Source of the DNA: Hyphomicrobiales bacterium
GTDB lineage: Bacteria; Pseudomonadota; Alphaproteobacteria; Rhizobiales; Kaistiaceae
Assembly: GCA_017305635.1 (NCBI GenBank)
Contig: JAFKKF010000006.1
Location: 124,001-188,000 of the forward strand
DNA length: 64,000 nt
Direction: 5' to 3'
This document shows, in pieces, positions 19,827 to 31,132 of this stretch. Positions within the stretch are counted from its first letter, which is position 1. Every line of letters begins with the position of its first letter. Below the pieces are notes generated by a model. It searched no databases and had not been told where the DNA came from. It was given only the letters and a program-made list of their open reading frames with translations. A program made the position numbers and the translations under genes.

Positions 19827-19987
19827 ACGTTCGAGGTAACCCCTTTTCCGGAACGGGAAATCCGCTTCCGGGAAATCGACCCGATGGCCGACGGGAAGGT
19901 TCCTGAAGCATGCCTCAGGTGATAAGGTCCGGACCAATTTCCGACAACCGACGCCGCGAAGGCGCACCCGAGGGGGAATTGGCTTCC

Positions 19988-22270
19988 ATGAACGATACGA
20001 CTCGCCGGCCGAAAGCCGGCCTTTCCGTCACCGACCAGGAAGCGCTCGACTTCCATTCGATGGGTCGCGCGGGCAAGCTCGAGATCACGCCGTCGAAGCC
20101 GATGGCGACCCAGCGCGACCTGTCGCTCGCCTATTCCCCGGGCGTCGCGGTGCCGGTCAAGGCGATCGCGGCCAATCCGGCGCTCGCCTTCGACTACACG
20201 ACGCGCGGCAACCTCGTCGCGGTCATCTCCAACGGCACCGCCATCCTCGGCCTCGGCAATCTCGGCGCGCTCGCCGGCAAGCCGGTGATGGAGGGCAAGG
20301 CGGTCCTCTTCAAGCGCTTCGCCGACATCGATTCGATCGACCTCGAGGTCGATACCGAGGATGTCGACGCCTTCATCAACTCGGTGCGCTACCTCGGGCC
20401 TTCCTTCGGCGGCATCAACCTCGAGGACATCAAGGCGCCGGACTGCTTCATCATCGAATCGCGGCTGCGCGAGCTGATGGACATCCCGGTCTTCCACGAC
20501 GACCAGCACGGCACCGCGATCATCGCCACCGCCGGGCTGATCAACGCCGTCGAGATGACCGGCCGCAACATCGCCGACGTGAAGCTCGTCTGCAACGGCG
20601 CCGGCGCCGCCGGCATCGCCTGCATCGAGCTGGTCAAGTCGCTCGGCATCCGGCCGGAGAACGTCACCCTCTGCGACACCAAGGGCGTGGTCTACAAGGG
20701 CCGCACCGAAGGCATGAACCAGTGGAAGACGGCGCATGCCATCGAGACCAGCGCGCGTACGCTCGCCGACGCCATGGCCGGCGCCGACGTCGTCCTCGGC
20801 CTGTCGGCCAAGGGCGCCTTCACCGAGGACATGATCCGCTCGATGGCGCCGAAGCCGATCATCTTCGCCATGGCCAATCCCGATCCCGAGATCACGCCGG
20901 AGGAAGTCGCCCAGATCCGCGACGACGCGATCATCGCGACCGGCCGTTCGGACTATCCGAACCAGGTCAACAACGTGCTCGGCTTCCCCTACATCTTCCG
21001 CGGCGCGCTCGACGTGCGGGCGCGCACGATCAACGAGGACATGAAGATCGCCGCGGCAAGGTCGCTTGCCGCGCTCGCCCGCGAGGACGTGCCGGACGAG
21101 GTCGCCGCCGCCTACCAGGGCGTGCGGCCGAAATTCGGGCCGAACTACATCATCCCGGTACCGTTCGATCCGCGCCTCATCAGCGAGATTCCGGCGGCGG
21201 TGGCCAAGGCGGCGATGGATTCGGGCGTCGCACGCCGCGAGATCACCGACATGGCCGCCTACAAGATGCAGCTCTCCGCGCGCCGCGACCCGATCGTCGG
21301 CACGCTGCAGCGCATCTTCCAGCGCGTGAAGCGGGCGCCGAAGCGCGTCGTCTTCGCCGAGGGCGAAGAGGAGCGGATGATCCGCGCCGCGGCGAGCTTC
21401 GCGAACAACAAGCTCGGCACCGCGATCCTGATCGGCCGCGAGGAAACGGTGCGGGGCGCCGCCGAGCGCGCCGGCATCGACATCCGCCAGGGCATCGAAA
21501 TCCACAATGCGCGGCTGTCGCAGCGCAATGCCGACTATACCGACTTCCTCTATGCCCGCCTGCAGCGGAAGGGCTACCTGTTCCGCGACGTGCAGCGCCT
21601 GGTCAATACCGACCGCAACCATTTCGGCGCCTGCATGGTGGCGCTCGGCGATGCCGATGCCATGGTCGCCGGCATCAGCCGCAACTACTCGGTCGTCCTC
21701 GACGACGTGCGCCGCGTGATCGATCCGAAGCCCGGCCACCGCATCATCGGCATCTCGCTGGTGCTCGCCCGCGGCCGCACGGTGCTCGTCGCCGATACCG
21801 CCGTGCACGACCTGCCCTCGCCTTCCGAACTCGCCGACATCGCGGTGGAAGCGGCGGCGGTGGCGCGCCGCCTCGGCTACACGCCGCGCGTCGCCATGCT
21901 CGCCTACTCGACCTTCGGCCAGCCCGAGGGCGAACGCTCGAAGAAGGTGCGCGAGGCGGTCGAGATCCTCGACCAGCGGCGCGTCGATTTCGAGTATGAC
22001 GGCGAGATGGCTGCCGACGTCGCCCTCAATCCGGCGGCGATGGCGGCCTATCCGTTCTGCCGCCTGTCGGGACCGGCCAATGTGCTCGTCATGCCGGCAT
22101 TCCACTCGGCGGCGATTTCGACCAAGATGCTGCAGGAACTCGGCGGCTCGACGGTCATCGGCCCGCTGCTCGTCGGCTTCGACAAGCCGGTGCAGATCGT
22201 GCCGCTCGCGGCGCGCGATTCCGACATCGTCAACATGGCGGCGCTCGCCGCCTTCAACCTCGGCGGCTGA
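19988..22270 (+). CDS. maeB: NADP-dependent malic enzyme (MaeB type, with phosphotransacetylase-like domain)
   Basis: 760-residue malate dehydrogenase (oxaloacetate-decarboxylating) making pyruvate, CO2 and NAD(P)H. Domains: malic N-terminal domain (with [11 protein letters not shown]), NAD-binding domain ([15 protein letters not shown], then [10 protein letters not shown]) to about residue 430, and a C-terminal phosphotransacetylase-like domain (from [17 protein letters not shown]) that is regulatory in rhizobial enzymes. The ATG at 19988 is preceded by GAGGGGGAATTGGC; the frame is open further upstream but without a good ribosome-binding site. Rhizobia use NAD (Dme) and NADP (Tme) versions with the same architecture. 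Position next to mutS favours the Tme type, which is inference. Confidence 0.93.
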   Translation: MNDTTRRPKAGLSVTDQEALDFHSMGRAGKLEITPSKPMATQRDLSLAYSPGVAVPVKAIAANPALAFDYTTRGNLVAVISNGTAILGLGNLGALAGKPVMEGKAVLFKRFADIDSIDLEVDTEDVDAFINSVRYLGPSFGGINLEDIKAPDCFIIESRLRELMDIPVFHDDQHGTAIIATAGLINAVEMTGRNIADVKLVCNGAGAAGIACIELVKSLGIRPENVTLCDTKGVVYKGRTEGMNQWKTAHAIETSARTLADAMAGADVVLGLSAKGAFTEDMIRSMAPKPIIFAMANPDPEITPEEVAQIRDDAIIATGRSDYPNQVNNVLGFPYIFRGALDVRARTINEDMKIAAARSLAALAREDVPDEVAAAYQGVRPKFGPNYIIPVPFDPRLISEIPAAVAKAAMDSGVARREITDMAAYKMQLSARRDPIVGTLQRIFQRVKRAPKRVVFAEGEEERMIRAAASFANNKLGTAILIGREETVRGAAERAGIDIRQGIEIHNARLSQRNADYTDFLYARLQRKGYLFRDVQRLVNTDRNHFGACMVALGDADAMVAGISRNYSVVLDDVRRVIDPKPGHRIIGISLVLARGRTVLVADTAVHDLPSPSELADIAVEAAAVARRLGYTPRVAMLAYSTFGQPEGERSKKVREAVEILDQRRVDFEYDGEMAADVALNPAAMAAYPFCRLSGPANVLVMPAFHSAAISTKMLQELGGSTVIGPLLVGFDKPVQIVPLAARDSDIVNMAALAAFNLGG

Positions 22271-22290
22271 TACCGCCCCGCCAAGTGCAC

Positions 22291-22331
22291 GAACGCCCGC
22301 GCCGGGATCGTCCCGCGCGGGCGTTCTTGTT
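22291..22331 (+). terminator. Strong hairpin terminator after the malic enzyme gene
   Basis: A 12-bp perfect stem GAACGCCCGCGC / GCGCGGGCGTTC (22291-22302 with 22315-22326) is followed by TTGTT. It starts 20 bases after the maeB stop. The gene on the opposite strand ends at 22359, so the hairpin may serve both convergent genes. Confidence 0.7.
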
Positions 22332-22358
22332 CGGGAACCTGCCCCGGCCGGGCGTCGC

Positions 22359-22658
22359 TCAGGCCTTGGCCATGCCGTTCTTGATGGCGCCGATGATCGC
22401 CGTCAGGATGCCGCCGCCGACGCCGCCGCCGACGATCTGGCCGATGATGGCACCGATGTCGAGGCTGCCGTCGGCCGCGCCCTGCAGCATCGGGATCACG
22501 GCTCCGCCGAGCTGGCCCAGCCCGATGCCGCCGAGCGCGCCGGCAATGGTGTTGCCAAGGCCACCGAGGCTGATGTTCTTGGAAGCCGAGCCGATCGCGT
22601 TTCCGCCCACCGCGCCGGCAATGATCTGGATGATCAGGTTGATGATCGTCGCTGACAT
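22359..22658 (-). CDS. Small glycine-rich hydrophobic protein, function unknown
   Basis: 99-residue protein rich in Gly, Ala and Ile (for example GGLGNTIAGALGGIGLGQLGG and IVGGGVGGGILTAIIGAIKN). It has no signal peptide and no charged clusters. The glycine-zipper-like spacing suggests membrane association or self-assembly. Similar short proteins are common in Rhizobiales genomes but are uncharacterised. A Shine-Dalgarno AAGGAGAGCGGA precedes the ATG at 22658, so it is likely translated. Convergent with maeB. Confidence 0.7.
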   Translation of the reverse strand: MSATIINLIIQIIAGAVGGNAIGSASKNISLGGLGNTIAGALGGIGLGQLGGAVIPMLQGAADGSLDIGAIIGQIVGGGVGGGILTAIIGAIKNGMAKA

Positions 22659-22796
22659 TCCGCTCTCCTTAAGTCCCCCGCACGGATGCCCGGCCGGAAT
22701 GGCCGGTCAGCCGGCATGGCGAATCATATCAGGAACGGGTGATTCGCGTTTTCGCAACGCAGCAAACCGGCCGCCCAACTGGGCCCCGCCGTGCCA

Positions 22797-23249
22797 TCAC
22801 GGCCCCTGGAAGAGCTCCGGCGGCACCGGATAGGCCTGCCGCCATTCCTCCCAGGGCACGTCGGTGGCACCGAGGCTGTAGCCATAGACCAGCCAGCCGC
22901 CCGGGGTGTTGCGGAGGAGGGCGACGACCTGGTTGTCGAAGGCGCCTTCGTCGACCGCGGTCTGGTAGCGGGTATAGGCGTAGGCGATCCTGCCTCCGCC
23001 CGGCCTCTGGGGCTCGGCAATGACGAAGGCCCATTCGCCGAGCACGCGGATGGTGGTGACCACGAACTCGACCGGCTTGCCGACCTCCGCCTCGACCATC
23101 GGCCGGACCGTATCGAGGACGGTGGCACGGAGCGGCGAGCCTTTCGGCGGTATCTGCATGTCCGCCGCCGCCGGAGCGGCGGCGAGGGCCAGCGCCAGGA
23201 TCGCGGCCGTTGCGAAGCCGGCAATCTTCCCTGAAATTGCCCCGAACAT
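22797..23249 (-). CDS. Small secreted protein of unknown function
   Basis: 150-residue protein with a clear Sec signal peptide (MFGAISGKIAGFATAAILAL followed by ALAAAPAAAD, cleavage likely after AAA). The mature part is about 115 residues with no cysteines and conserved-looking aromatic segments (GWLVYGYSLGATDVPWEEW). I do not recognise a named family. The ATG at 23249 follows a very strong GGGAGGAGGGAACGG ribosome-binding site; codons upstream in frame lack one. It is divergent from dnaK. Confidence 0.78.
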   Translation of the reverse strand: MFGAISGKIAGFATAAILALALAAAPAAADMQIPPKGSPLRATVLDTVRPMVEAEVGKPVEFVVTTIRVLGEWAFVIAEPQRPGGGRIAYAYTRYQTAVDEGAFDNQVVALLRNTPGGWLVYGYSLGATDVPWEEWRQAYPVPPELFQGP

Positions 23250-23275
23250 CCGTTCCCTCCTCCCGGAAATGTCGC

Positions 23276-23307
23276 CTTGCGGCGGTTTCGCGCCCTTCTT
23301 ATATACG
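23276..23307 (+). promoter_or_regulatory. RpoH (sigma-32) heat-shock promoter of dnaK
   Basis: CTTG at 23276-23279, an 18-base spacer, and CTTATATACG at 23298-23307. This matches the alphaproteobacterial heat-shock consensus CTTG-N17/18-CYTATNTNNG at every fixed position. It would start transcription about 170 bases upstream of the dnaK ATG. The same CTTG-N18-CTNATAT layout is seen upstream of grpE in this window. Confidence 0.65.
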
Positions 23308-23483
23308 CGTCGAACCCGGATGGCCGGCCGAAAGCGCCGGCACGGGAAGCCTGAATTCACGCAAGGGGACCGGCAACCCGAACGACTGGCGGCTTCGCAT
23401 ACTTACCGAGGCGAACCGCGACCAGGACAGGGTAGCGGGGGCCTTTTCAAGGACCCGCCCGGTCTGCCGAAAGGAGACGAGGA

Positions 23484-25394
<1,911 letters not shown>

Positions 25395-25643
25395 CTGACA
25401 CCAAAGGAGTTCCGGGCCGGCATTGCCGTCGGTCCGGACCTCGCTTTCCGGATGCTTCCCAGGATGGGGCGCCGAAAGCACACCGATCCGATTAGCGTAG
25501 ACGAGTTCGTTTTCCGGCTTCCGCCGGGGCGAGGCTGAGGTTAGGAAATGGCTCCGGTATTGCGACGCGGCTTGCCTATACCTCGCATGACCCTTTCCCT
25601 TCCCCGTCCCTTCCGTCATCCGGCGGCCTGCAGGTAACCGGCC

Positions 25644-26795
25644 ATGGCGAAGCGCGACTATTACGAGATCCTCGGCGTCACCCGCGCCTGCGACGAGAAG
25701 GAGCTGAAGGCTTCCTTCCGCAAGCTCGCCATGCAGTTCCATCCGGACCGCAACGGCGGCGACCCGCAGGCCGAGGTGAAGTTCAAGGAAGTCAACGAGG
25801 CCTACGAGGCGCTCAAGGACCCGCACAAGCGCGCCGCCTATGACCGCTATGGCCACGCGGCGTTCGAGCACGGCGGCGGGCCCGGCCCGGGCCCCGGCTT
25901 CAGCGCCGATTTCGCCGCCTCCATGTCGAGCATCTTCGACGACATATTCGGTGACTTCATGGGCGGCGGTAACCAGCGCCGCGGGGCCGCCGGCGGTGGC
26001 CGGCAGGGCGGCCGCGAGCGCGGGGCCGACCTCCGCTACAACATGGAGATCACGCTCGAAGAAGCCTTCTCCGGCAAGAATGCCGAGATCGAGGTCCCCA
26101 CCAAGATCACCTGCAAGACCTGCGCGGGCTCCGGCGCGCGGCGCGGCTCCTCGCCGAAGACCTGCGCGACCTGCGACGGGTCCGGCCGCATCCGGGCGGC
26201 GCAGGGCTTCTTCTCCATCGAGCGCACCTGCCCGGCCTGCCACGGCCGCGGCGAGACCATCTCCGACCCCTGCCCCGACTGCCAGGGCGCCGGCCGCGTG
26301 ACCGAGGAGCGCAAGCTTTCGGTCAATATCCCGGCGGGCATCGAGGACGGCACCCGCATCCGGCTCGCCGGCGAGGGCGAGGCCGGCTTGCGCGGCGGGC
26401 CGGCGGGTGACCTCTACATCTTCCTCTCGCTCAAGCCGCACGAATTCTTCCAGCGCGACGGCGCCGACATCTTTTGCCGGGTGCCGATCTCGTTCTCCAC
26501 CGCCGCGCTCGGCGGCGAGTTCCAGGTGCCGACCATCGACGGCGGCAAGACGCGCGTGCGCGTGCCCGACGGGAGCCAGACCGGCAAGCAGTTCCGCCTC
26601 AAGGGCCGCGGCATGCCGGTGCTGCGCACCGCGCGCCTCGGCGACATGTACATCCAGATCCAGGTCGAGACGCCGCAGAACCTGACGCGCCGCCAGCGCG
26701 AGCTGCTCGAGGAGTTCGAGAAGGTGTCCTCGGCCGAGAACCATCCCGAATCGACCGGGTTCTTCGCCCGGGTGCGCGACTTCTTCGGCGGCTAG
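25644..26795 (+). CDS. dnaJ: Molecular chaperone DnaJ (Hsp40)
   Basis: 383-residue co-chaperone stimulating DnaK ATPase. J domain with HPD at 33-35, a Gly-rich linker (GGGPGPGPG, then [17 protein letters not shown]), four zinc-finger repeats ([32 protein letters not shown]) and the C-terminal substrate domain ending ARVRDFFGG. The gap from dnaK (25395-25643) contains no gene I can support. It is followed by pmtA after 9 bases. Confidence 0.98.
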   Translation: MAKRDYYEILGVTRACDEKELKASFRKLAMQFHPDRNGGDPQAEVKFKEVNEAYEALKDPHKRAAYDRYGHAAFEHGGGPGPGPGFSADFAASMSSIFDDIFGDFMGGGNQRRGAAGGGRQGGRERGADLRYNMEITLEEAFSGKNAEIEVPTKITCKTCAGSGARRGSSPKTCATCDGSGRIRAAQGFFSIERTCPACHGRGETISDPCPDCQGAGRVTEERKLSVNIPAGIEDGTRIRLAGEGEAGLRGGPAGDLYIFLSLKPHEFFQRDGADIFCRVPISFSTAALGGEFQVPTIDGGKTRVRVPDGSQTGKQFRLKGRGMPVLRTARLGDMYIQIQVETPQNLTRRQRELLEEFEKVSSAENHPESTGFFARVRDFFGG

Positions 26796-26804
26796 GAAAC
26801 GGAA

Positions 26805-27401
26805 ATGGCGGGGGGCGAGCGGAGGGGTTTCGGACGGTTGATCGCGGACGAGGCGCGCTTCCTCCACAGCCTCATCGTCCGGCCGCGCACCACCGGGGCC
26901 GTCAGCCCTTCCGGGCCGGCGCTGACGAAGCGCATGGCGGGCCATGTCAGCCCCGACGAGGACCTGCCGGTGATCGAGCTCGGCCCCGGAACCGGCGTCG
27001 TCACCAAGGCGCTGATCGAGCGCGGCGTGAAGCCCTCGCGCATCATCGCCATCGAGTACAGCCCGGAATTCTGCGCCATGATCCGCGACAGGTTCCCCGG
27101 CGTGACGGTGATCGAAGGCGACGCCTACGATCTCGACCGGACGCTTGGCGGCCGGGTCGACCGGATTTCCTCCGTCATATCCAGTCTGCCGCTGGTCGCG
27201 CGCCCGCTGGAAGACCGCATCCGGCTGGTGGAGGCCGGGCTCGCGCGCATGGCGCCCGGCAAGCCCTTCATCCAGTTCTCCTATCTCCGCAAGGGACCGA
27301 TCGAGACGGCGCCGCCGACCTTCACCATGGAAGTGTCGCCCTGGGTGTGGATGAACATCCCGCCGGCGCGCGTCTGGCTCTACCGGCAGGCGAGGGCGTA
27401 G
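26805..27401 (+). CDS. pmtA: Phosphatidylethanolamine N-methyltransferase (PmtA, rhizobial/Rhodobacter type)
   Basis: 198-residue SAM-dependent methyltransferase that makes phosphatidylcholine from phosphatidylethanolamine. The SAM-binding motif I is VIELGPGTGVVTKALIERG (about residues 51-69), with IIAIEYSPEF as motif II. The N-terminus FLHSLIVRPRTTGAVSPSG is the conserved phospholipid-methyltransferase start. The dnaJ-pmtA linkage is conserved in rhizobia. The TAG stop is directly followed, in the same frame, by the FMN reductase coding sequence. Confidence 0.9.
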   Translation: MAGGERRGFGRLIADEARFLHSLIVRPRTTGAVSPSGPALTKRMAGHVSPDEDLPVIELGPGTGVVTKALIERGVKPSRIIAIEYSPEFCAMIRDRFPGVTVIEGDAYDLDRTLGGRVDRISSVISSLPLVARPLEDRIRLVEAGLARMAPGKPFIQFSYLRKGPIETAPPTFTMEVSPWVWMNIPPARVWLYRQARA

Positions 27402-27404
27402 GCG

Positions 27405-27992
27405 ATACCGCTCCTCGCGCGCCCCAGGATCCTCGTCTTCGCCGGCTCGGTCCGGAGCGGCGCGCTTAGCCAGAAGGTCGCCGACATCGCCGCCAAGGAG
27501 ATCGCGCTCCTCGACGCGGAGGTCACCAAGATCTCGCTCATCGACTATCCCCTGCCGATCTACAATGGCGACTTCGAGAAGGAGAAGGGCATTCCCGAGA
27601 ACGCCCTGAAGCTCGGCCGCCTCCTCGCCGCGCACCAGGGCGTCTTTGTCTCGACGCCCGAATACAACAACTCGGTCCCGCCGCTCCTCAAGAACACCAT
27701 CGACTGGGTGAGCCGCATCCGGCCCGATCGCGACGGCATCAAGTATCGCCATCGCGTGTACGGCGTGGGCGGCTCGTCCGACGGCTTCATCGGCGGCGCG
27801 CGCGCCCTCATCGACTGCCGCAGGATCCTGCAGACCGGCTGGGGCGCCATCCTCATCCCCGAGAAGATCGAGGTCAGCCGCGCACAGGAGGCCTTCAACG
27901 AATCGGGCGAGTTCATCGCCGAGGGCCCGTCGAAGCTGATGAAGAATCTCGCCAGGAGCCTCGTCACGCTGGCCCAGAGGCTGGCGGATTAG
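27405..27992 (+). CDS. NADPH-dependent FMN reductase (flavodoxin-like), no canonical start codon
   Basis: The frame directly after the pmtA TAG codes for a full-length flavodoxin-like reductase: RILVFAGSVRSGALSQKVAD at the start, the FMN phosphate loop GSVRSGALS, and VSTPEYNNSVPPLLKNTIDW in the middle, ending LARSLVTLAQRLAD. Such enzymes reduce FMN or quinones. No ATG, GTG or TTG exists between the pmtA stop and the conserved N-terminus; the best initiator is the ATA at 27405. The first in-frame GTG is at 27708, which would remove the whole FMN site. It is either started at ATA, made by read-through of pmtA, or damaged. The protein would be about 195 residues, normal for the family. Confidence 0.7.
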   Translation: MPLLARPRILVFAGSVRSGALSQKVADIAAKEIALLDAEVTKISLIDYPLPIYNGDFEKEKGIPENALKLGRLLAAHQGVFVSTPEYNNSVPPLLKNTIDWVSRIRPDRDGIKYRHRVYGVGGSSDGFIGGARALIDCRRILQTGWGAILIPEKIEVSRAQEAFNESGEFIAEGPSKLMKNLARSLVTLAQRLAD

Positions 27993-28014
27993 CGATACGC
28001 GAGGTGGCATTCAG

Positions 28015-28149
28015 GCGCCCCCTCCACCAGCTTCGCTGGTCCCCTCCCCCGTAAGCGGGGGGAGGAACCGCCCTCATGAAGGGCGCGACCTGGTTCCTCC
28101 CCTGCGAAGCGGGGGAGGGGAACCGCGCGTCTGCGCGGTGAAGGGGGCA
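28015..28149. repeat. Palindromic intergenic element, copy 1 (GCGCCCCCTCCACC family)
   Basis: Starts GCGCCCCCTCCACC and ends in the near-complement GGTGAAGGGGGCAC. Internally it has two hairpins: CCTCCCCC-GTAAGC-GGGGGGAGG and CCTCCCCTGCGAAGCGGGGGAGG. It lies between the FMN reductase and pyrF, where it may act as a terminator. The 27993-28246 gap holds nothing else that I can support. Confidence 0.85.
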
Positions 28150-28246
28150 CGTGAAACTCGCGAGGCGGGCCGCTGGAGCCTGAACTACCACACCTGCCTC
28201 CTTTTCCACGTTGACGCACCCGCGCCGTTCCGCCCATAGGGGATGC

Positions 28247-28951
28247 ATGCTCGCCATTCCGCCCCGCGACCGGCTGATCGTCGCCCTCGACGTCCCCTCC
28301 ACCGCCGATGCGGAAGCGATGATCGGACGCCTCGGCGGGAGCGTCACCTTCTACAAGATCGGGCTGCAGCTCATTTTCGCCGGCGGCATCGAGCTGGCCA
28401 AGCGGCTCGCCGGCGAGGGCAAGCAGGTCTTCCTCGACGCAAAGCTCCTCGACATCGACAACACGGTCGCCGGCGCGGTCGATTCCATCGCGCGCCTCGG
28501 CGTCACCTTCCTCACCCTCCACGCCTATCCGAAGGCGATGCGGGCGGCGGTGGCGGCGCGAGGCGCCGCGCCGCTGAAGCTCCTCGGCGTGACCGTGCTG
28601 ACCTCGATGGACGAGGCGGACATCGCCGCCGCCGGCTATGCCGGCACGGTCGGCGATCTCGTCGCGGCGCGCGCGGGAGATGCCCGCGTCGCCGGCATGG
28701 ACGGCATCGTCGCCTCGCCCGCCGAGGCCGCCGCCATCCGCCAGATCGTCGGGCCGGACATGGCGATCGTCACGCCGGGGATTCGCCCTGCGGGCAGCGA
28801 TGCCGGCGACCAGAAGCGCATCGCGACACCGGCGAGCGCCATCCGCGCCGGCGCCGACTACCTCGTCGTCGGCCGTCCGGTCACCGGAGCAGCGGAGCCG
28901 CGCGCCGCCGCCGAGGCCATCGTCGCCGAGATCGAAGCCGCCCTCGCCTGA
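28247..28951 (+). CDS. pyrF: Orotidine 5'-phosphate decarboxylase
   Basis: Last step of UMP synthesis. The 234-residue TIM-barrel protein has the active-site tetrad region [11 protein letters not shown] (D-X-K-X2-D), the phosphate-binding PGIRPAG, and VVGRPVTGA near the end. ATG 28247 ([10 protein letters not shown]) follows AGGGGATGC; a longer open frame upstream has no ribosome-binding site and lies in poorly conserved sequence. dapB follows after 35 bases. Confidence 0.96.
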   Translation: MLAIPPRDRLIVALDVPSTADAEAMIGRLGGSVTFYKIGLQLIFAGGIELAKRLAGEGKQVFLDAKLLDIDNTVAGAVDSIARLGVTFLTLHAYPKAMRAAVAARGAAPLKLLGVTVLTSMDEADIAAAGYAGTVGDLVAARAGDARVAGMDGIVASPAEAAAIRQIVGPDMAIVTPGIRPAGSDAGDQKRIATPASAIRAGADYLVVGRPVTGAAEPRAAAEAIVAEIEAALA

Positions 28952-28986
28952 TTTCGCCGGCCGTCGCTGCCTGCTATAGAGCCGGC

Positions 28987-29814
28987 ATGGCAAAGCAATC
29001 CACAAAGCAGGCTCCTCTCGGCCTCGTCGTCGTCGGCGCCGCCGGGCGCATGGGGCGTACCCTCATCCGCGTCATCCACGAAATGCCGGGCGCGAAGCTC
29101 GCCGCTGCCGTGGAGCGGAAGGGTGCGGCCGAGATCGGCAAGGATGCCGGCGAGCTTGCCGGGGTCGGCGCCAATGGCGTCCTCGTCACCGATGACGCGG
29201 CGAAGGCCTTTGCCGCAGGCGATGCCGTCCTCGACTTCACCGTGCCGGAGGCGACGGTCGCCTTTGCCGCGCTCGCGGCGAGGGCGAAGATCGCCCATGT
29301 CATCGGCACCACCGGCCTCTCGGCCGCGGAGGACGCGGAGATCGCGGCCGCTGCGAAGAAGGCCGTCATCGTCAAGTCCGGCAACATGAGCCTCGGCGTC
29401 AATCTTCTCGCCGTCCTCGTCCGGCAGGCGGCGAAGGCGCTCGACGCGGACTTCGACATCGAGGTGGTCGAGATGCACCATCGCCACAAGGTCGATGCGC
29501 CATCGGGCACCGCGCTGCTCCTCGGGCGCGCCGCTGCGGAAGGCCGCGCGGTCGATCTCTCGGAAGCCTCGGTGCGGGTGCGCGACGGCATCACCGGCGC
29601 CCGCCGGCGCGGCGACATCGGCTTCGCGACGCTCCGCGGCGGCTCGGTCGTCGGCGAGCACAGCGTGCTCCTTGCCGGCGAGGGCGAGGTGATCGAGCTC
29701 GCCCACCGCGCCACCGACCGTGCCATCTTCGCGCGTGGCGCCGTCAAGGCTGCCTTGTGGACGCGCGGCCGCAAGCCCGGTCTCTATTCCATGGCCGACG
29801 TGCTCGGCCTCTGA
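28987..29814 (+). CDS. dapB: 4-hydroxy-tetrahydrodipicolinate reductase
   Basis: 275-residue enzyme of the lysine/diaminopimelate pathway. The nucleotide-binding loop [12 protein letters not shown] is at the start, the GTTG loop in HVIGTTGLS, and the active-site [14 protein letters not shown] in the middle. Length is family-normal. It lies between pyrF and a secreted unknown protein on the plus strand. Confidence 0.97.
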   Translation: MAKQSTKQAPLGLVVVGAAGRMGRTLIRVIHEMPGAKLAAAVERKGAAEIGKDAGELAGVGANGVLVTDDAAKAFAAGDAVLDFTVPEATVAFAALAARAKIAHVIGTTGLSAAEDAEIAAAAKKAVIVKSGNMSLGVNLLAVLVRQAAKALDADFDIEVVEMHHRHKVDAPSGTALLLGRAAAEGRAVDLSEASVRVRDGITGARRRGDIGFATLRGGSVVGEHSVLLAGEGEVIELAHRATDRAIFARGAVKAALWTRGRKPGLYSMADVLGL

Positions 29815-29832
29815 ATCCGAAGGAGGACAGAC

Positions 29833-30453
29833 TTGTCACCCATCCGCTTCACGGTCGCCGCCGCCTGCGGCCTTCTCCTCGCCGCCGCCACCGGCGCGCG
29901 CGCCGAGGACTATCCCTTCTCCGGCCTCTTCGTCTTCCCGCCGGAGGATGCCGCGGCGGAGGACGCGACGCTCTATTGCGGCTACAATTTCTTCGCCCAG
30001 AATCCCGATGGTTCCTACCAGAACTACCATCTCGACCTGCCCGCCTATGAGAAGGACGGCACCATCCGCTTCCTCATCTACACGCGCGGCCAGTGCACGG
30101 CCGAGAACGGCAAGGTCGAGACCTGCACGCCGTCTTGGGATGCCGACAAGAGCCTGCCGGTGCAGGACTTCGTCGACGTGATCAAGGAGATCGGCACCGA
30201 CCGGGTCGTCGTCTCCTTCTTCGACACGGCCGACGACGCCCGCTCCTTCTTCGCCACCGGCAAGCCGGAGCCGGGCGGCGACAGCACCTATTTCCGCTGC
30301 CCCTATGATGCGGCGGCGATAGCCAGGTACCGCAGCGACACCGAGAGCACGCTCTCCGCCGACGAGCGCGACAAGGTGGTGGTGCCCGACCTCGACGACA
30401 AGACCCGCGCCAATCTCAGCGCGGTGCTCGCCGCGATCCGCGACGGCAAGTAG
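29833..30453 (+). CDS. Secreted protein of unknown function
   Basis: 206-residue protein with a Sec signal peptide ([20 protein letters not shown], cleavage after ARA). The mature domain has four cysteines (YCGY, GQC, TC, RCPY) that may pair in the periplasm. The start is a TTG at 29833, preceded by a perfect AGGAGG at 29821. It is 18 bases after dapB and 11 bases before gpmA, so it is probably in the same operon. I recognise no named family. Confidence 0.75.
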   Translation: MSPIRFTVAAACGLLLAAATGARAEDYPFSGLFVFPPEDAAAEDATLYCGYNFFAQNPDGSYQNYHLDLPAYEKDGTIRFLIYTRGQCTAENGKVETCTPSWDADKSLPVQDFVDVIKEIGTDRVVVSFFDTADDARSFFATGKPEPGGDSTYFRCPYDAAAIARYRSDTESTLSADERDKVVVPDLDDKTRANLSAVLAAIRDGK

Positions 30454-30464
30454 GAGAATTTCGA

Positions 30465-31085
30465 ATGGACCGGCTTCTCGTCCTCGTCCGCCACGGGCAG
30501 AGCGAATGGAACCTCAAGAACCTCTTCACCGGCTGGCGCGACGTCGACCTCAGCGACCAGGGCGTCGGCGAGGCGAAGGCAGCTGGGGAACGCCTGAAGG
30601 CGAAGGGCCTGAAGTTCGGCGCCGCCTATACCTCGGCGCTGAAGCGCGCCCAGCGCACGCTCGACATCGTCCTCGCCGAGCTCGGGCAGACGGGCGTCCC
30701 GATCGCCCGCGACCAGGCGCTCAACGAGCGCGACTATGGCGACCTCTCCGGCCTCAACAAGGACGATGCCCGCAAGAAATGGGGCGAGGACCAGGTGCAC
30801 GTCTGGCGGCGTTCCTATGCCATCGCCCCGCCCGGCGGGGAGTCGCTCCGCGATACCGGCGCCCGTGTGTGGCCTTACTACCTCCACACCATCCAGCCGC
30901 ATGTGCTGCGCGGTGAGGGCGTCCTGATCGCCGCCCACGGCAATTCGCTCCGCGCCCTGATCATGGCGCTCGAAGGCCTTTCGGGCGACGAGATCGTCAA
31001 GCGCGAACTCGATACCGGCGTGCCGATCGTCTATCGCCTCAATGCCGATTCGACGGTGGCATCGAAGGAAGTGCTGTCGGGATAG
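30465..31085 (+). CDS. gpmA: 2,3-bisphosphoglycerate-dependent phosphoglycerate mutase
   Basis: Glycolytic/gluconeogenic interconversion of 3- and 2-phosphoglycerate. The histidine-phosphatase motif is [11 protein letters not shown] with catalytic H10. Other family landmarks are [22 protein letters not shown] (catalytic Glu) and [16 protein letters not shown] (second His). At 206 residues it is the short alphaproteobacterial form. A GC-rich hairpin follows immediately. Confidence 0.96.
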   Translation: MDRLLVLVRHGQSEWNLKNLFTGWRDVDLSDQGVGEAKAAGERLKAKGLKFGAAYTSALKRAQRTLDIVLAELGQTGVPIARDQALNERDYGDLSGLNKDDARKKWGEDQVHVWRRSYAIAPPGGESLRDTGARVWPYYLHTIQPHVLRGEGVLIAAHGNSLRALIMALEGLSGDEIVKRELDTGVPIVYRLNADSTVASKEVLSG

Positions 31086-31095
31086 GGTTCGCCCC

Positions 31096-31116
31096 CCTCC
31101 CCGCTTCGCGGGGAGG
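31096..31116 (+). terminator. Hairpin after gpmA, a fragment of the palindromic repeat family
   Basis: Nine-base perfect stem CCTCCCCGC / GCGGGGAGG with a TTC loop, 10 bases after the gpmA stop. There is no T-tract. It matches one internal hairpin of the palindromic intergenic elements found elsewhere in the window, so it is likely a truncated copy. It lies between convergent gpmA and the AraC-Ogt gene and could reduce read-through both ways. Confidence 0.55.
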
Positions 31117-31132
31117 ATCCGCGCGCGACGCC

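Noticed and set aside
19688-22105. An 805-codon minus-strand frame opposite the malic enzyme gene
   Set aside because: Complement of maeB, His/Asp/Arg-rich without domains.
25559-25590. Possible promoter TTGCGA...CTATAC before dnaJ
   Set aside because: The spacer is only 10 bases, too short for sigma-70, and the heat-shock consensus does not fit.
25395-25643. dnaK-dnaJ gap checked for a small gene, riboswitch or clear terminator
   Set aside because: Only a weak imperfect hairpin near TCCGGGCC...GGTCCGGA was seen, and no supported coding sequence.
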